Source: Candidatus Woesearchaeota archaeon (GTDB lineage: Archaea; Nanobdellota; Nanobdellia; Woesearchaeales; UBA525). From it: a stretch of DNA of 40,289 nt. Where the stretch lies: contig JACWAN010000018.1 of NCBI GenBank assembly GCA_014874255.1, positions 1-40,289 of the forward strand, given 5' to 3'. The notes below the pieces were generated by a model. The model saw only the letters and a program-made list of their open reading frames with translations. It ran no database searches and was not told the origin of the DNA. The position numbers and the translations under genes are program-made. This document shows positions 9,571-19,437 of this stretch, piece after piece; the first letter of the stretch is position 1, and each line of letters opens with the position of its first letter.

Positions 9571-9820
9571 CATCATGGCCGCCGCCTTGGCACAAAACCC
9601 GGGCGCGAACATACTCACTTCGCGATCATTTCATTCCCGGGTTCTGGAACAAGTCCAGAACCGTTCGTAGTGTTCGGTTCAGTCGCTCTCGCTCCTGACC
9701 GACTCGCAAGCTCGTCGTTCCCGAACACATGGACGAGCGTTTTTTGCGAGGCCATAATCGTGAGCGCTCAACCCATTCTCGGACCGGAGGGAGAACAATG
9801 AGGCCGCGACGGCCATGATG
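9571..9820 (+). ncRNA. Family A structured intergenic element, copy A1
   Basis: P1 CATCATGGCCG (9571-9581)/CGGCCATGATG (9810-9820); conserved CCTTGGCACAAAACCCGGGCGCGAACAT, AATCGTGAGCGC, CGGACCGGAGGGAGAACAA; inserted hairpin GGTTCTGGA/TCCAGAACC. Confidence 0.75.
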
Positions 9821-9885
9821 CGAAGAAGACCACAAAAAAAAGAACGGGAGAAGGAGAACCAGAGAAGGAGAACAGGAGAAGGGGA

Positions 9886-10098
9886 TCAGTTCTTCGTTGT
9901 CTTCGCTCTGTCCGCCCGTTTCAGCAGGACGATGTTCAGGATCAGGCCGAGGACCGCGACGCCGGTTATCAAGTAGTTGTAGAGCAGGATGTCGCTCTGG
10001 GCGCCGTGCCGGTAGTTCATGAGCATGTTGATGATGCTGTAGACGCCGCCGCCGGTCCAGAAACCGATCCCGAACTTGTACCGGTCCAAATCGACCAT
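9886..10098 (-). CDS. Small two-TM membrane protein
   Basis: 70-aa ORF with two hydrophobic segments and Lys/Arg-rich tail. Confidence 0.55.
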   Translation of the reverse strand: MVDLDRYKFGIGFWTGGGVYSIINMLMNYRHGAQSDILLYNYLITGVAVLGLILNIVLLKRADRAKTTKN

Positions 10099-10165
10099 GG
10101 ATAAAGAACGATCTTGATGGATTATAAACTTTAGGGAGCATTACGGCCCGGACAACAACGAGTCC

Positions 10166-11002
10166 TTACTCGAACTCCGCGAACGGCGGGTCGATGATGC
10201 GGCGCTGCGGCAGATTGTCGAGTATCTTCGTGTCCTCCTCGTCCAGCTTGAAGTCGAAGATCTCCATGTTCTCGCGGAGATGCTGCTCGGAGCTCGCCTT
10301 CGGGATGGCGACGATGCCCTTCTCGTGGAGCCAGCGCAGCGTCACCTGGCCCGCGGTCTTGCCGTGCTTCCGTCCGATCGCGGCTATCTTCTCGTCGCGG
10401 AAGACCTTCCCTTGCGCGAGCGGCGAGTACGCGGTGAGCAGGATGCCGTGCTTCTTGCAGTACGCGAGCAGCTCTTCCTGGTAGAGGTACGGGTGGAACT
10501 CGACCTGGTCCATGACGATCGGGACCTTGGAGGCCTTCCGTGCCTGCTCGAGGTGCTTCACGGTGAAGTTCGCGACGCCGACGTGGCGGATGAGCCCTTT
10601 CTCCTGCAGCTCGCGGAGCGCGTCGAAAGTCTCGGTCATCGGGATGGCGCGGTTCGGCCAGTGGACGAGGCAGAGGTCGAGATACGGCGTGGCGAGCTCG
10701 GTGAGCGCCTCTTCGCAGGCGGCGATGGCGTCGTCGCGGCGCAGGTTGCTCGTCCAGACCTTGGAAGTGAGGAAGACCTTCGAGCGGTCATGCCCCCGCA
10801 GCGCGCGGCCGATATCCTCGTGGTTCGAGTACATCTCCGCCGTGTCGAGGTGCGTGTAGCCGAGCTTGAACGCCGAGCGGACCGCGTCGGTGCAGGTCTT
10901 CCCGGTCAGCTGCCACGTGCCCAGCCCGAGGGCGGGGATCGAGCCGCCGCCGACGAGAGGGAACGAAGGCACATTGACGGAGGGCTTCGAGGGGGTTTTC
11001 AT
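10166..11002 (-). CDS. Aldo/keto reductase
   Basis: IPALGLGTWQLTG, THLDTAEMYSNHEDIGRAL, LCLVHWPN, VGVANF, MDQVEFHPYLYQ. Confidence 0.95.
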   Translation of the reverse strand: MKTPSKPSVNVPSFPLVGGGSIPALGLGTWQLTGKTCTDAVRSAFKLGYTHLDTAEMYSNHEDIGRALRGHDRSKVFLTSKVWTSNLRRDDAIAACEEALTELATPYLDLCLVHWPNRAIPMTETFDALRELQEKGLIRHVGVANFTVKHLEQARKASKVPIVMDQVEFHPYLYQEELLAYCKKHGILLTAYSPLAQGKVFRDEKIAAIGRKHGKTAGQVTLRWLHEKGIVAIPKASSEQHLRENMEIFDFKLDEEDTKILDNLPQRRIIDPPFAEFE

Positions 11003-11115
11003 GGCAGAGACGAGGGGGCTGAGCGTATAAAACGTTTATGGAACGCCGTTTCCCGAAAAGTATAAAACGAAGAGAGGACTCTGCCATCGGAGAATCCGGG
11101 TGAAGGGGTGCGTCG

Positions 11116-11781
11116 ATGAAGGGATTATTGATACTGTCTGTGCTGATCCTGTTCGTGCTCGTCGCGGCGCTGGTCGCGGCGGAGAGCGCGGACTATTACA
11201 CCGTCGTCACGGACGCGGGCGGCGCCGCCGACGTCGTGACCGCGGCCAATTTCGCGGCGGCGATGCAGGCGCAGGCGGGCGCGCGGTTCAGCGGCGCGCT
11301 CGACACGGACGTCGCGAGCAATCCCGACCAGTACGCGGGGAAGATGCTCGTCTACATCACAGGCAAGGATGTCAGGATCGTGCAAGGCGACGCGGGGAAC
11401 GCGCCCGTCGTCGCGGCCGCCGAGTCGTATTTCCGGCAGCAGGGGTTCAGCGTCAGCATGGGCGCGCCGCAGGCAACGGCTACGCCGCCGCCCCCGCCGC
11501 AGCCCGTGCAGAACGAGAGCGCGTGCGACGGCTGCGTCTCCGGAAGCGGCTGCATCCCCGTCGGCATCCATCTCAACGGCCAGTACTGCGACGAGCAGAA
11601 GGAGCTCGTCCCGGACGTGCAGAACTACCGGTGCATGAACGACTCCGACTGCGCGGACGGGACGTGCCAGAACCACGTCTGCGTCCCGGGCAGCGTGCCG
11701 CCGCCGACGCCGCAGCCCGCGCCGGTGAAGCAGGGCGTCTTCGCGCGGTTCTTCTCCTGGCTGGCGAGCATCTTCGGTTAG
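11116..11781 (+). CDS. Secreted Cys-rich protein
   Basis: N-terminal signal/TM; N domain like S-layer/COG-type repeats (YYTVVTDAGGAADVVTAANFAAAMQ); Cys cluster CDGCVSGSGCIP...CMNDSDCADGTCQNHVCVPG. Confidence 0.65.
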   Translation: MKGLLILSVLILFVLVAALVAAESADYYTVVTDAGGAADVVTAANFAAAMQAQAGARFSGALDTDVASNPDQYAGKMLVYITGKDVRIVQGDAGNAPVVAAAESYFRQQGFSVSMGAPQATATPPPPPQPVQNESACDGCVSGSGCIPVGIHLNGQYCDEQKELVPDVQNYRCMNDSDCADGTCQNHVCVPGSVPPPTPQPAPVKQGVFARFFSWLASIFG

Positions 11782-11808
11782 AATGATGGCTAAGGACTGT
11801 GAGGTGGG

Positions 11809-11991
11809 ATGATGGCGAGACTGGTGAAACATACGGCGCACGGGCCGCAGCAGGTCGGCGACAAGTGGGTCTGCATGTGCGGGCTCTCGAAGAGCAAACC
11901 GTTCTGCGACGGCAGCCACAAGCGCACCAAGGACGAGGACGAGAGCAAGACATATGTCTACGACGAGGAGAAACGGGTCGAAGTGAAATGA
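11809..11991 (+). CDS. CDGSH iron-sulfur domain protein
   Basis: CMCGLSKSKPFCDGSH motif. Confidence 0.9.
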   Translation: MMARLVKHTAHGPQQVGDKWVCMCGLSKSKPFCDGSHKRTKDEDESKTYVYDEEKRVEVK

Positions 11992-12015
11992 TAAATCTTT
12001 TTCACGATCTTTTTT

Positions 12016-13374
12016 CTAGCCGACCCAGATCGTCTTGATGTTGACGAACTCGCGGATGCCGTAGTGCGAGAGCTCGCGGCCGTACCCGGATTTCTTGACG
12101 CCGCCGAACGGCAGTCTTGGGTCCGACTTGACGATGCCGTTGACGAAGACCGCGCCTGACTCGACGCGGCGCGCGACCTTGATCGCGCGCTCCGTGTCCT
12201 TCGACCAGACGCTGCCGCCGAGGCCGAACCGCGTCGCGTTCGCGAGCGCCACCGCCGCGTCGTCGTCCTTGACGCGGTAGATGACCGCGACGGGGCCGAA
12301 CGTCTCCTCCTGGAAGAGGCGCATCTCCGGGGTCACGCCGGCGAGGACGGTCGGCTCGTAGTACGCGCCGTCCCGCTTGCCGCCGAGGAGGAGCTTCGCC
12401 CCTCTCTTGACCGCATCCTGGACCTGGCCGTCCAGCTCAATCGCCAGGTCTTCGCGGGCGAGCGGCCCCACCTGCGTCTCAGGGTCGAGCGGATCACCCA
12501 TCTTCTGCTGGCGCATGAACGCGACGAACTCCTGCTCGAACTTCGCCGCTATCTTGTCGAGAACGATGAACCGCTTGGCGGCGATGCAGCTCTGCCCGGC
12601 GTTGATCATCCGGCCATTGACTGCTTGGAGGGCGCAGAACGCGACGTCCACGTCGTCCAGCACGATGAACGGGTCTGAACCGCCGAGCTCGAGCACGGTC
12701 TTCTTGATCTCCTTGCCCGCCTGCGCGGCGACGAGGCTGCCGGCGTGCTCGCTCCCGGTGAGCGTGACCGCTTTGACTGCGTCGTGCGTGATGACGCGCT
12801 CCACTTTCGACGAGGGGATGAGGAGCGTGCGGAACAGTCCTTTCGGGAAGCCCGCATCCCTGAACACTTCCTCGATGGCAAGGGCGCTCGCCGGGACGTT
12901 GCTCGCGTGCTTGAGGACGCCCGCGTTGCCGGCCATCAGCGCCGGAGCCGCGAAGCGGAAGACCTGCCAAAAGGGGAAGTTCCACGGCATCACCGCGAGG
13001 ACGACGCCGATCGGCTCGAACGCGACGAAGGCGCGCTTGCCGTCGCTCTCCGCGGGCTCGTCCTTGAGCATCCGTTCCGCGTGCTCCGCGTAGTAGTCGC
13101 AGACCCATGCGCTCTTCTCGACTTCGCTGAGGGCTTGCGTGATCGGCTTCCCCATCTCCTCGGTCATGGCCTTCGCGTAGCGCTCCTTGCGTTCGCGGAG
13201 GAGAGCGGCCGCCTTCTTCATCAGCGCTGCGCGTTGCGCGAACGGGACGAGGCGCCATCCCTTGTACGCGGCGTCCGCCTCGTCGAGGATGCGGTCCGCT
13301 TCCTGGTCGGTGTGCTCCCGGTGCTCCTTGAGCGGCTTGCCCGTGGCTGGATTGATGGCTCGCATGAATGTCAC
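12016..13374 (-). CDS. NAD(P)-dependent aldehyde (succinate-semialdehyde type) dehydrogenase
   Basis: VMPWNFPFWQ, LTGSEHAGSLVA, LELGGSDPFIV, NAGQSCIAAKRF, FGPVAVIYRV. Confidence 0.92.
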   Translation of the reverse strand: MTFMRAINPATGKPLKEHREHTDQEADRILDEADAAYKGWRLVPFAQRAALMKKAAALLRERKERYAKAMTEEMGKPITQALSEVEKSAWVCDYYAEHAERMLKDEPAESDGKRAFVAFEPIGVVLAVMPWNFPFWQVFRFAAPALMAGNAGVLKHASNVPASALAIEEVFRDAGFPKGLFRTLLIPSSKVERVITHDAVKAVTLTGSEHAGSLVAAQAGKEIKKTVLELGGSDPFIVLDDVDVAFCALQAVNGRMINAGQSCIAAKRFIVLDKIAAKFEQEFVAFMRQQKMGDPLDPETQVGPLAREDLAIELDGQVQDAVKRGAKLLLGGKRDGAYYEPTVLAGVTPEMRLFQEETFGPVAVIYRVKDDDAAVALANATRFGLGGSVWSKDTERAIKVARRVESGAVFVNGIVKSDPRLPFGGVKKSGYGRELSHYGIREFVNIKTIWVG

Positions 13375-13411
13375 CTCACAGCGTCATCATTCTTGAAAAA
13401 AACGTTTTTTC

Positions 13412-13566
13412 GTCATCGTCGCCACGAGGTCTTGTCCTCCCTCCGGTCCGGGATTTTGCCAAAATGCGCCTGCATGCCCACGACGGCAACGTCGGGGCGC
13501 CGGAACGAAAACGTTCCGCGCGAATCGGCGCATTTTGTGATTTTGTTCCAGGGTGGCGACGATGAC
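13412..13566 (-). ncRNA. Family A structured intergenic element, copy A7 (subclass 2)
   Basis: P1 GTCATCGTCGCCAC/GTGGCGACGATGAC (14 bp); P2 AAAATGCGCC/GGCGCATTTT; CCGGACCGGAGGGAGGACAAGACCTC on the minus strand. Confidence 0.75.
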
Positions 13567-13590
13567 CTAGTATGTGTGGTCAGTGGAATG

Positions 13591-15249
13591 TCAGAGCTTG
13601 AAGTCGAAGGTGTCGCAGAGGTCCTGCTGCAGCCGCTTCGTCAGGGCGAGGTTCTCGCGCGGGTCGATGTCGACGGCGACGAGGCGCATCTCGCCGCTCG
13701 CGAGCGACTCCTTCAGGGCGTGCTCGAGCTCCTTGACGGTGCGCGGACGGTACGCCTTGATGCCGAAGCTCTCCGCGTACTTGACGAAGTCGGGGTTGGT
13801 GAGCGCGGTGCCGAACGATCTGCCGGTCGCCGCTTCCTGCTTCCACCGGATGAGGCCGTAGTCGTTGTCGTTGAAGACGAGGACGGTGAACCCGACGCCT
13901 AACCTGGTGGCGGTCTCGAGCTCCTGACTGTTCATGAGGAAGCCGCCGTCGCCCATCACGGCGATGACCCGTTGCCCGGGACGTGCGATCCGCGCCGCGA
14001 TGCCGCCAGGAAGGGCTATCCCCATGCTCGCGAACCCGTTCGAGATGATGACCGTGTTCGGCTCGTACGCGGGGTAGTTCCGCGCGATCCACATCTTGTG
14101 GCTGCCGACGTCGCTGAGCAGGATGTCGTCGTCCTTCGTCAGCGTGCGGAGCAGGGCGAGGACGCCGGGCACGGTGAACGGCTTCCCTTCCTCGAGGGCG
14201 GCGTGCTTGAAGTCGTCGAGGATGCGCTCGCGCAGCGGCTGGATGCGACGTGGATCGAAGCCGATCTTCTCTTCCGCGAGGCGCCGGTTCAGCTCCCAGA
14301 GCGTGGCGCTGATGTCCGCGACGATCTCCACGTCCGGCTGGTAGTACTCGTACACCTCGGCCGGCGTGAAGTCGATGTGGATGATCCGCTTGCCCTTGGC
14401 GCCATTCCAGTTCTGCGGGTCGTACTCGGCGACGTCGTACCCGACGGTGATGACGACGTCGGCGCGGTCGACGTAGCACATCTGGAAGTCGCGCGCCTTG
14501 AGGCCGATGGTGAAGAGGGAGCGCGGGTCCTTGCCGGAAACGGCTCCTTTCCCCATGAACGTCGTGACGACCGGGATGCCTGTCTTCCCGACGAAGTCGC
14601 GGAGGTGCTTCGACGCGAGCTTCCGGATGGCGCCGTTGCCTGCGATGATGAGCGGGCATTTCGCGTCGCGGATGACCGCCATCGCGGCGTCGACCGCCTT
14701 GAAGTCGGGCGAGGCGCGCCGGACGCGGCGCGGCGCGAGCGGCTCCTTGTCCGTCTCCATCCGGGCGACGTCCTCCGGGAGCTCGAGGTGCGTGACGCCG
14801 GGCTTCTCCGTCTCGGCGAGCTTGAACGCCTTCCGGACGGCTTCCGCCACTATCTGGGGGCTGGTGATCGAGGCGTTCCACTTGACGATGGGCCGGAACA
14901 TGGAGACGATGTCCACGGCCTGGTGGCTCTCCTTGTGCAGCCGGTCGAGGGAGCCCTGGGCGGTGATCGCGACGACGGGGCTCTTGTCGAGCTGCGCGTC
15001 CGCGAGCCCTGTGAGGAGGTTCGTCGCGCCAGGCCCCAGGGTTGCGAGGCAGACGCCCGCCTTGCCGGTGAGCCGTCCGTAGACATCCGCCATGAACGCC
15101 GCTCCCTGCTCGTGGCGCGTCGGCACGAACGTGACGTTCGATTTCTCGAGGGAGAAGAGGAGGTCCTGGTTCTCCTCGCCCGGCACGCCGAAGACGTGCG
15201 TGACGCCCTCTTTCTCGAGGGCCTTGACTAAGAGGTCGGATGCTTTCAT
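13591..15249 (-). CDS. Acetolactate synthase-like TPP-dependent enzyme
   Basis: VFGVPGEENQDL, TRHEQGAAFMADVYGRLTGKAGVCLATLGPGATNL, GDGGFLMNSQELETATRLGVGFTVLVFNDNDYGLI. Confidence 0.92.
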   Translation of the reverse strand: MKASDLLVKALEKEGVTHVFGVPGEENQDLLFSLEKSNVTFVPTRHEQGAAFMADVYGRLTGKAGVCLATLGPGATNLLTGLADAQLDKSPVVAITAQGSLDRLHKESHQAVDIVSMFRPIVKWNASITSPQIVAEAVRKAFKLAETEKPGVTHLELPEDVARMETDKEPLAPRRVRRASPDFKAVDAAMAVIRDAKCPLIIAGNGAIRKLASKHLRDFVGKTGIPVVTTFMGKGAVSGKDPRSLFTIGLKARDFQMCYVDRADVVITVGYDVAEYDPQNWNGAKGKRIIHIDFTPAEVYEYYQPDVEIVADISATLWELNRRLAEEKIGFDPRRIQPLRERILDDFKHAALEEGKPFTVPGVLALLRTLTKDDDILLSDVGSHKMWIARNYPAYEPNTVIISNGFASMGIALPGGIAARIARPGQRVIAVMGDGGFLMNSQELETATRLGVGFTVLVFNDNDYGLIRWKQEAATGRSFGTALTNPDFVKYAESFGIKAYRPRTVKELEHALKESLASGEMRLVAVDIDPRENLALTKRLQQDLCDTFDFKL

Positions 15250-15353
15250 GCGACGGGAGGAAGGGGCGGAAGGTTAAAAATGCTGTGTAGGAATGCTCCT
15301 GAGTGCGGAGAAAACGCACGACCGGAGGCTCTCGGGAGGTATCGGCCGCGCTT

Positions 15354-15980
15354 TCAGCCGTGGATGACGCCGACCGCGGCCAGGCCGTTGAGGATGAGCT
15401 GCGCGGAGACGAACGTCAGCAAGAGCCCCATGACGCGGCCGATCACCTTGAGGCCGATGGGGCCGATCACCTTCTGGAAGGTCTCGGAGAAGCGGAGCAT
15501 CGCCCAGCTGATGGCCAGGACGAAGAGGAGGGCGACGATGACGACGAACGGGCCGGCGCTGTCCGGGTGGGAGAAGAGCATCACCGCGGTGATAGCGCCC
15601 GGACCCGCGAGGAGCGGGATGGCGAGCGGCGTGATCGAGACGTCCTCCTTCTCGGCCGCGACCTTCTCCTCGTGCTCGCTCGTCTCCGTGCGGGTGACGC
15701 GGCCGAAGAGCATCTCGATGCCGATCGTGAAGAGGAGGACGCCGCCCGCGATCTGGACCGCGGAGATGGAGATGCCGAAGTAGTTGAGGAGCGTGCGGCC
15801 GATGGCGGCGAAGAACGCCAGCACGAAGAAGGCGACGACGCACGCGCGGAAGACCATGGCGTGGCGCTCCGTCTTCGTATTGTCCCGCGTGATGGCGAGG
15901 AAGAGTGGGATGGCCGCGACGGGGTCGATGATGAGGAAGAGGTTGAAGAGGACCGTCGCGTACAGGACGACATCGATCAT
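15354..15980 (-). CDS. MarC/UPF0056 family membrane protein
   Basis: LFLIIDPVAAIPLFLAIT, IPLLAGPGAITAVML. Confidence 0.88.
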   Translation of the reverse strand: MIDVVLYATVLFNLFLIIDPVAAIPLFLAITRDNTKTERHAMVFRACVVAFFVLAFFAAIGRTLLNYFGISISAVQIAGGVLLFTIGIEMLFGRVTRTETSEHEEKVAAEKEDVSITPLAIPLLAGPGAITAVMLFSHPDSAGPFVVIVALLFVLAISWAMLRFSETFQKVIGPIGLKVIGRVMGLLLTFVSAQLILNGLAAVGVIHG

Positions 15981-16101
15981 CCGTGCCGCACAACGAATCC
16001 TGCTTATAAATCTTGCGAGGGGAAAAGACCGTCGAAAGCAGCACAGCCGACCAGAATCCCGTCAGTAATCCCATCCGGAAACCCCGCAACGAGTCCGTCA
16101 C

Positions 16102-16268
16102 GTCCGTCGTCGCCTTGGCACGAGACCCGGGCGCGAACATGGCGCCGCAGCGCCATTATCGTGAGCGCCCGACACAACGAATTCGGAGAATTCGTGCGCC
16201 CGAAGACCCACGGTCTCCAGGGCGAAACCTCGGACCGGAGGGAGAATAATAAGGCCGCGACGACGGAC
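16102..16268 (+). ncRNA. Family A structured intergenic element, copy A2
   Basis: P1 GTCCGTCGTCG (16102-16112)/CGACGACGGAC (16258-16268); P2 CGGGCGC/GCGCCCG; P3 ATGGCGC/GCGCCAT; CGGACCGGAGGGAG. Confidence 0.8.
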
Positions 16269-16327
16269 CGGGAAAACCGTGATGAGATTTGTAAAAACTT
16301 AAAAATGGTAACTCATTCAAGCACAGA

Positions 16328-16981
16328 ATGGAGACCGCCCCTCAAGACATGATCGAGAGGATCCGGGAAGAGGTCCGGGAAGGAGGCTACGGCCAGGTCC
16401 TCTTCTTCCGCGAACACAACTATTATCGGACGCCGTGGTTCTTGGATAATACCGACTCGCGCATAGATTTCCACGGAACGCGCGACCATGTGCCTGCGTT
16501 GGACATCATGCTCGGCTACATGGCGGCAAAAGAGATCGTCGTGACGAGGGAAGGGATCGCGCTCCCGATGGAACGCTACGCGAAGAAGCTATTGTTCTGG
16601 GATGACGAGGAAGACCGGGCATTCAAGATAATCACGGGCATGATGCCTCTTTCCAATGAAGCGCTGAGGGGATTGACAGAAGGGACGAGAAAATCTCCTC
16701 CTGAGACCTATGGCCTCACCATCGGCCATGAGAACGTCCTTGAGGAAGAGAAGAAGCATCTCTGGTTCAACAAGTCATACCTCGACGCGCTGGCCGCGCT
16801 CGGACACCCGGAACCGTCGAGGGCGAGCGGGAAAGACGGGGGAATCGAGTTTACGATTCCGAGCAAGCGGACGATGGAAGCGTTGCTGCGCGAAGGCCAT
16901 ATCATAGGGTCGGCCGCCCATGTCGAGATGGAACTCTGGCGCCGCCGGAACCCGGTCGATCTGAAGATGATGCTCGACTGA
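16328..16981 (+). CDS. Hypothetical protein (217 aa)
   Basis: Long ORF in its own intergenic interval; no family recognised. Confidence 0.6.
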   Translation: METAPQDMIERIREEVREGGYGQVLFFREHNYYRTPWFLDNTDSRIDFHGTRDHVPALDIMLGYMAAKEIVVTREGIALPMERYAKKLLFWDDEEDRAFKIITGMMPLSNEALRGLTEGTRKSPPETYGLTIGHENVLEEEKKHLWFNKSYLDALAALGHPEPSRASGKDGGIEFTIPSKRTMEALLREGHIIGSAAHVEMELWRRRNPVDLKMMLD

Positions 16982-17011
16982 TTTTTATAGTCCTCATCGT
17001 TTCTGTCTGTC

Positions 17012-17929
17012 ATGACCCTCGCGCTCGGCCCGCTGCGGCTGAAGAACCCGTATCTGCTCGCCCCGATGGAAGCGGTCTCGGACACCGGCTTCCGCCAGCT
17101 CTGCGGCTCCTTGGGAGCGTCGCTCACGTTCACGGAGATGGTCAGAGGGGCGTCGTTCCTCCGGGAGAACAAGGCGACGCTCGACCTCGTCGACACGTAC
17201 GAGACGGACGCGCCAGCCGGGGTTCAGTTCCTCACGAAAGGCCCGGAGGAGCTGCAGAAGACCCTTGAGAAGTTCTTCGAATTGCGGGAAAAACCCGGCT
17301 ACGAGCACTTCCGGCACGTCAAGGCGTTCGATCTCAACTTCGGCTGCCCCTCCCCCGAGAACATCCGGATAGGGGCGGGCCCTGCGCTCATCAAGCGGAC
17401 GGCGCGGATGGAAGCAATCTTCAGGACGCTGGCCGAGGTGACGAGGGAGCACGACGACTCGATCGCCGTCGGCGCCAAGTTACGGTTAGGGATGAATCAG
17501 CTGGAGAAAGAACGGAAAGTCGCGTACCGTCTCGTCCCGGCCGCGAACCAATATCTCGACTTCTTCACCATGCATGCGAAGCACGCGGCCCAGCGCGGCC
17601 GCGAGGAAGCGGACTGGAACGCCTTGCGAGAGCTGCGCGACGTGGTCACGACGAAGCTCATCGGGAACGGCGGCGCGCTCGACGCCGAATCCGCGCGGCG
17701 GATGCTCCGCGAGACGAAGGTAGACTGCGTCATGGTCGCGCGCGGCGCGATCAAGAACCCCTGGATCTTCCGCGCCCTCGCCGAGCAAGGACCGGAGCTG
17801 CCGACGCGGGACGAGATCCTCGACGCGCAGAGCGCGTACCTCGCGACCGCGAAGCTCTACGGCACGCGGCAGAAATACCTCGACTTCCACAAGGAGAACT
17901 TCGCGAAGATGCTCGCCGAACGGCGGTAG
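17012..17929 (+). CDS. tRNA-dihydrouridine synthase family protein
   Basis: NPYLLAPMEAVSDTGFRQLC, FDLNFGCPSPENIRIGAGPAL, IGNGG, VMVARGAIKNPWIFR. Confidence 0.92.
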   Translation: MTLALGPLRLKNPYLLAPMEAVSDTGFRQLCGSLGASLTFTEMVRGASFLRENKATLDLVDTYETDAPAGVQFLTKGPEELQKTLEKFFELREKPGYEHFRHVKAFDLNFGCPSPENIRIGAGPALIKRTARMEAIFRTLAEVTREHDDSIAVGAKLRLGMNQLEKERKVAYRLVPAANQYLDFFTMHAKHAAQRGREEADWNALRELRDVVTTKLIGNGGALDAESARRMLRETKVDCVMVARGAIKNPWIFRALAEQGPELPTRDEILDAQSAYLATAKLYGTRQKYLDFHKENFAKMLAERR

Positions 17930-17971
17930 AAAAAGGAAAAATACTAGTATCAGTTCCTCTCCGCAGCACGG

Positions 17972-18394
17972 ATGACGGGCATGATGGACGCATTCTTCGA
18001 CCCCGAGAACGTCTTCGTCGTCGTCGGCGCGACGAACAACGGGGAGAAGTACGGCTCGAAGGTCTTCCTCGACCTGAAAGCGGCAGGGTACAACGTCGTC
18101 GCGATCAACCGCAACGCGCGGCCGGGCGAGGGGATCCACGGCACGCCGGCGTACAGGACCGTCACGGAGTACGTCAAAAGGAATGAAAAAATAAAGAAAG
18201 TATCCGTGGTTCTGGTATTGGTGGTCCCGCCGCCCGCGGCGCTCGCCGTCGTCGAGGAAGCGGCGGAGCACGGCGTCAGGAAGGCGTGGTTCCAGCCGGG
18301 AGCGGAGTCGAAGGAAGCGACTGCGTTCTGCGACGCGCACAAGATCGCGTGCATCCACGACCAGTGCATCATGGTCCAGAAACCTAGTCGTTGA
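17972..18394 (+). CDS. CoA-binding (Rossmann) protein
   Basis: FVVVGATNNGEKYGSKVFLDLKAAGYNVVAIN...GTPAYRTV; AEHGVRKAWFQPGAE. Confidence 0.85.
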   Translation: MTGMMDAFFDPENVFVVVGATNNGEKYGSKVFLDLKAAGYNVVAINRNARPGEGIHGTPAYRTVTEYVKRNEKIKKVSVVLVLVVPPPAALAVVEEAAEHGVRKAWFQPGAESKEATAFCDAHKIACIHDQCIMVQKPSR

Positions 18395-19259
18395 CCCTGA
18401 TGCTCTTTCCCCGGGAGAGGAATCCTTCTTCCCGGAGCTGTTCGAGCGCGTTCCTGAACGCTTCTCGCTCGTCGTTCTTCGGCCGAACGACGATTATTTT
18501 TAGTAAATCTTTTTCCGAGAGGCGTCCGTTCTCGTTCACCGCTTTCAGGATCCGGCCGCGCCACCACCGGTTGCTATGCAGGAACGCCGGCTGCTTCCGC
18601 TTCTCGCGCGCCTTCTTCTCGTCGGGGCGTTCACCCCGCGACTTGCAGAGGTTGTAGACAGGGCAGCCGTCGCACTTCGGCTTCGTCGCCGTGCAGACCG
18701 CGCTGCCGAGATCCATGAGCGCGTTGCCGTAGTCCGTCGCGCGTTTCTCGGGGAATGAATCGATGAATATCTTTTCAATTTTAGTTTTAGATTTAGTAAT
18801 ACCCGTACTAGTCCTAGAAAAGAACGTCCGTCTAAAGATTCTCTCGATATTGACGTCGATGCAATGTCCTGGTCTGTCGTGCGCGAAGACCATGAGCGCG
18901 CCCGCGGTGTAAAGACCGATGCCGGGCAGCCGGACGAGCTCCTCCTCCGTCGACGGGAGCTGTCCGCTGTGCTGTTCGACGAGGAGCTTCGCGAGCGCGT
19001 GCAGACGGACCGCGCGGCTGTTGTAGCCGAGCCCGGACCACTGCCTGAGGACCTCTGACCGCGGCGCGGCGGCGAGCGCCGCGAAGCCGGGGAAGCGGGC
19101 GAGCCACGCCGCGTACTTCGGGATGACCCTGTCGACCTGCGTCTGCTGGAGCATCACCTCGGAGACGAGGATGGCGTACGGGTCCGTCGTCCGGCGCCAG
19201 GGCAGGTCGCGCTTGTTGCGGCCGTACCATGCAAGGATCGCTCGCGAGAACTCGGGCAT
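18384..19259 (-). CDS. mutY: A/G-specific adenine glycosylase
   Basis: HhH-GPD region (SEVMLQQTQVDRVIPKY, LPGIGLYTAGAL) and FeS loop C-X6-C-X2-C-X5-C (CTATKPKCDGCPVYNLC). Start set at MPEFSRAIL (19259); the upstream ORF extension comes from a family A element. Confidence 0.9.
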   Translation of the reverse strand: MPEFSRAILAWYGRNKRDLPWRRTTDPYAILVSEVMLQQTQVDRVIPKYAAWLARFPGFAALAAAPRSEVLRQWSGLGYNSRAVRLHALAKLLVEQHSGQLPSTEEELVRLPGIGLYTAGALMVFAHDRPGHCIDVNIERIFRRTFFSRTSTGITKSKTKIEKIFIDSFPEKRATDYGNALMDLGSAVCTATKPKCDGCPVYNLCKSRGERPDEKKAREKRKQPAFLHSNRWWRGRILKAVNENGRLSEKDLLKIIVVRPKNDEREAFRNALEQLREEGFLSRGKSIRVND

Positions 19260-19315
19260 GGCTCCCAGGGTGGAGCGGCGGTTTTTATTGTTTTTCAGTT
19301 CTGCAACATCGTTGC

Positions 19316-19426
19316 CATCACGATTGCCGCGGAGGTCTGCTGCTCGTCCCTCGCAGCTTATTGCGATTTTTGCCCTGCATGAATCGGGCAAAAATCTAGT
19401 CTCGCTCCAAGGCGGCAACCACGATG
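19316..19426 (-). ncRNA. Family A structured intergenic element, copy A6 (subclass 2, diverged)
   Basis: Minus strand CATCGTGGTTGCCGC...GCGGCAATCGTGATG pairs over 15 positions with three G-U wobbles; CCTTGGAGCGAGAC; P2 GATTTTTGCCC/GGGCAAAAATC. Confidence 0.6.
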
Positions 19427-19437
19427 ATGTCAACCGT

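Noticed and set aside
13972-15231. Long + strand ORF (419 aa) opposite the ALS-like gene
   Set aside because: High-GC antisense shadow ORF; Asp/Arg/Val-rich with no domain signal, while the minus-strand frame has clear TPP-enzyme motifs.
19260-19433. N-terminal extension of the MutY ORF (MTSSWLPPWSETRFLPDSCRAK...)
   Set aside because: Encoded by family A element copy A6; the HhH-GPD protein plausibly starts at MPEFSRAIL (19259).
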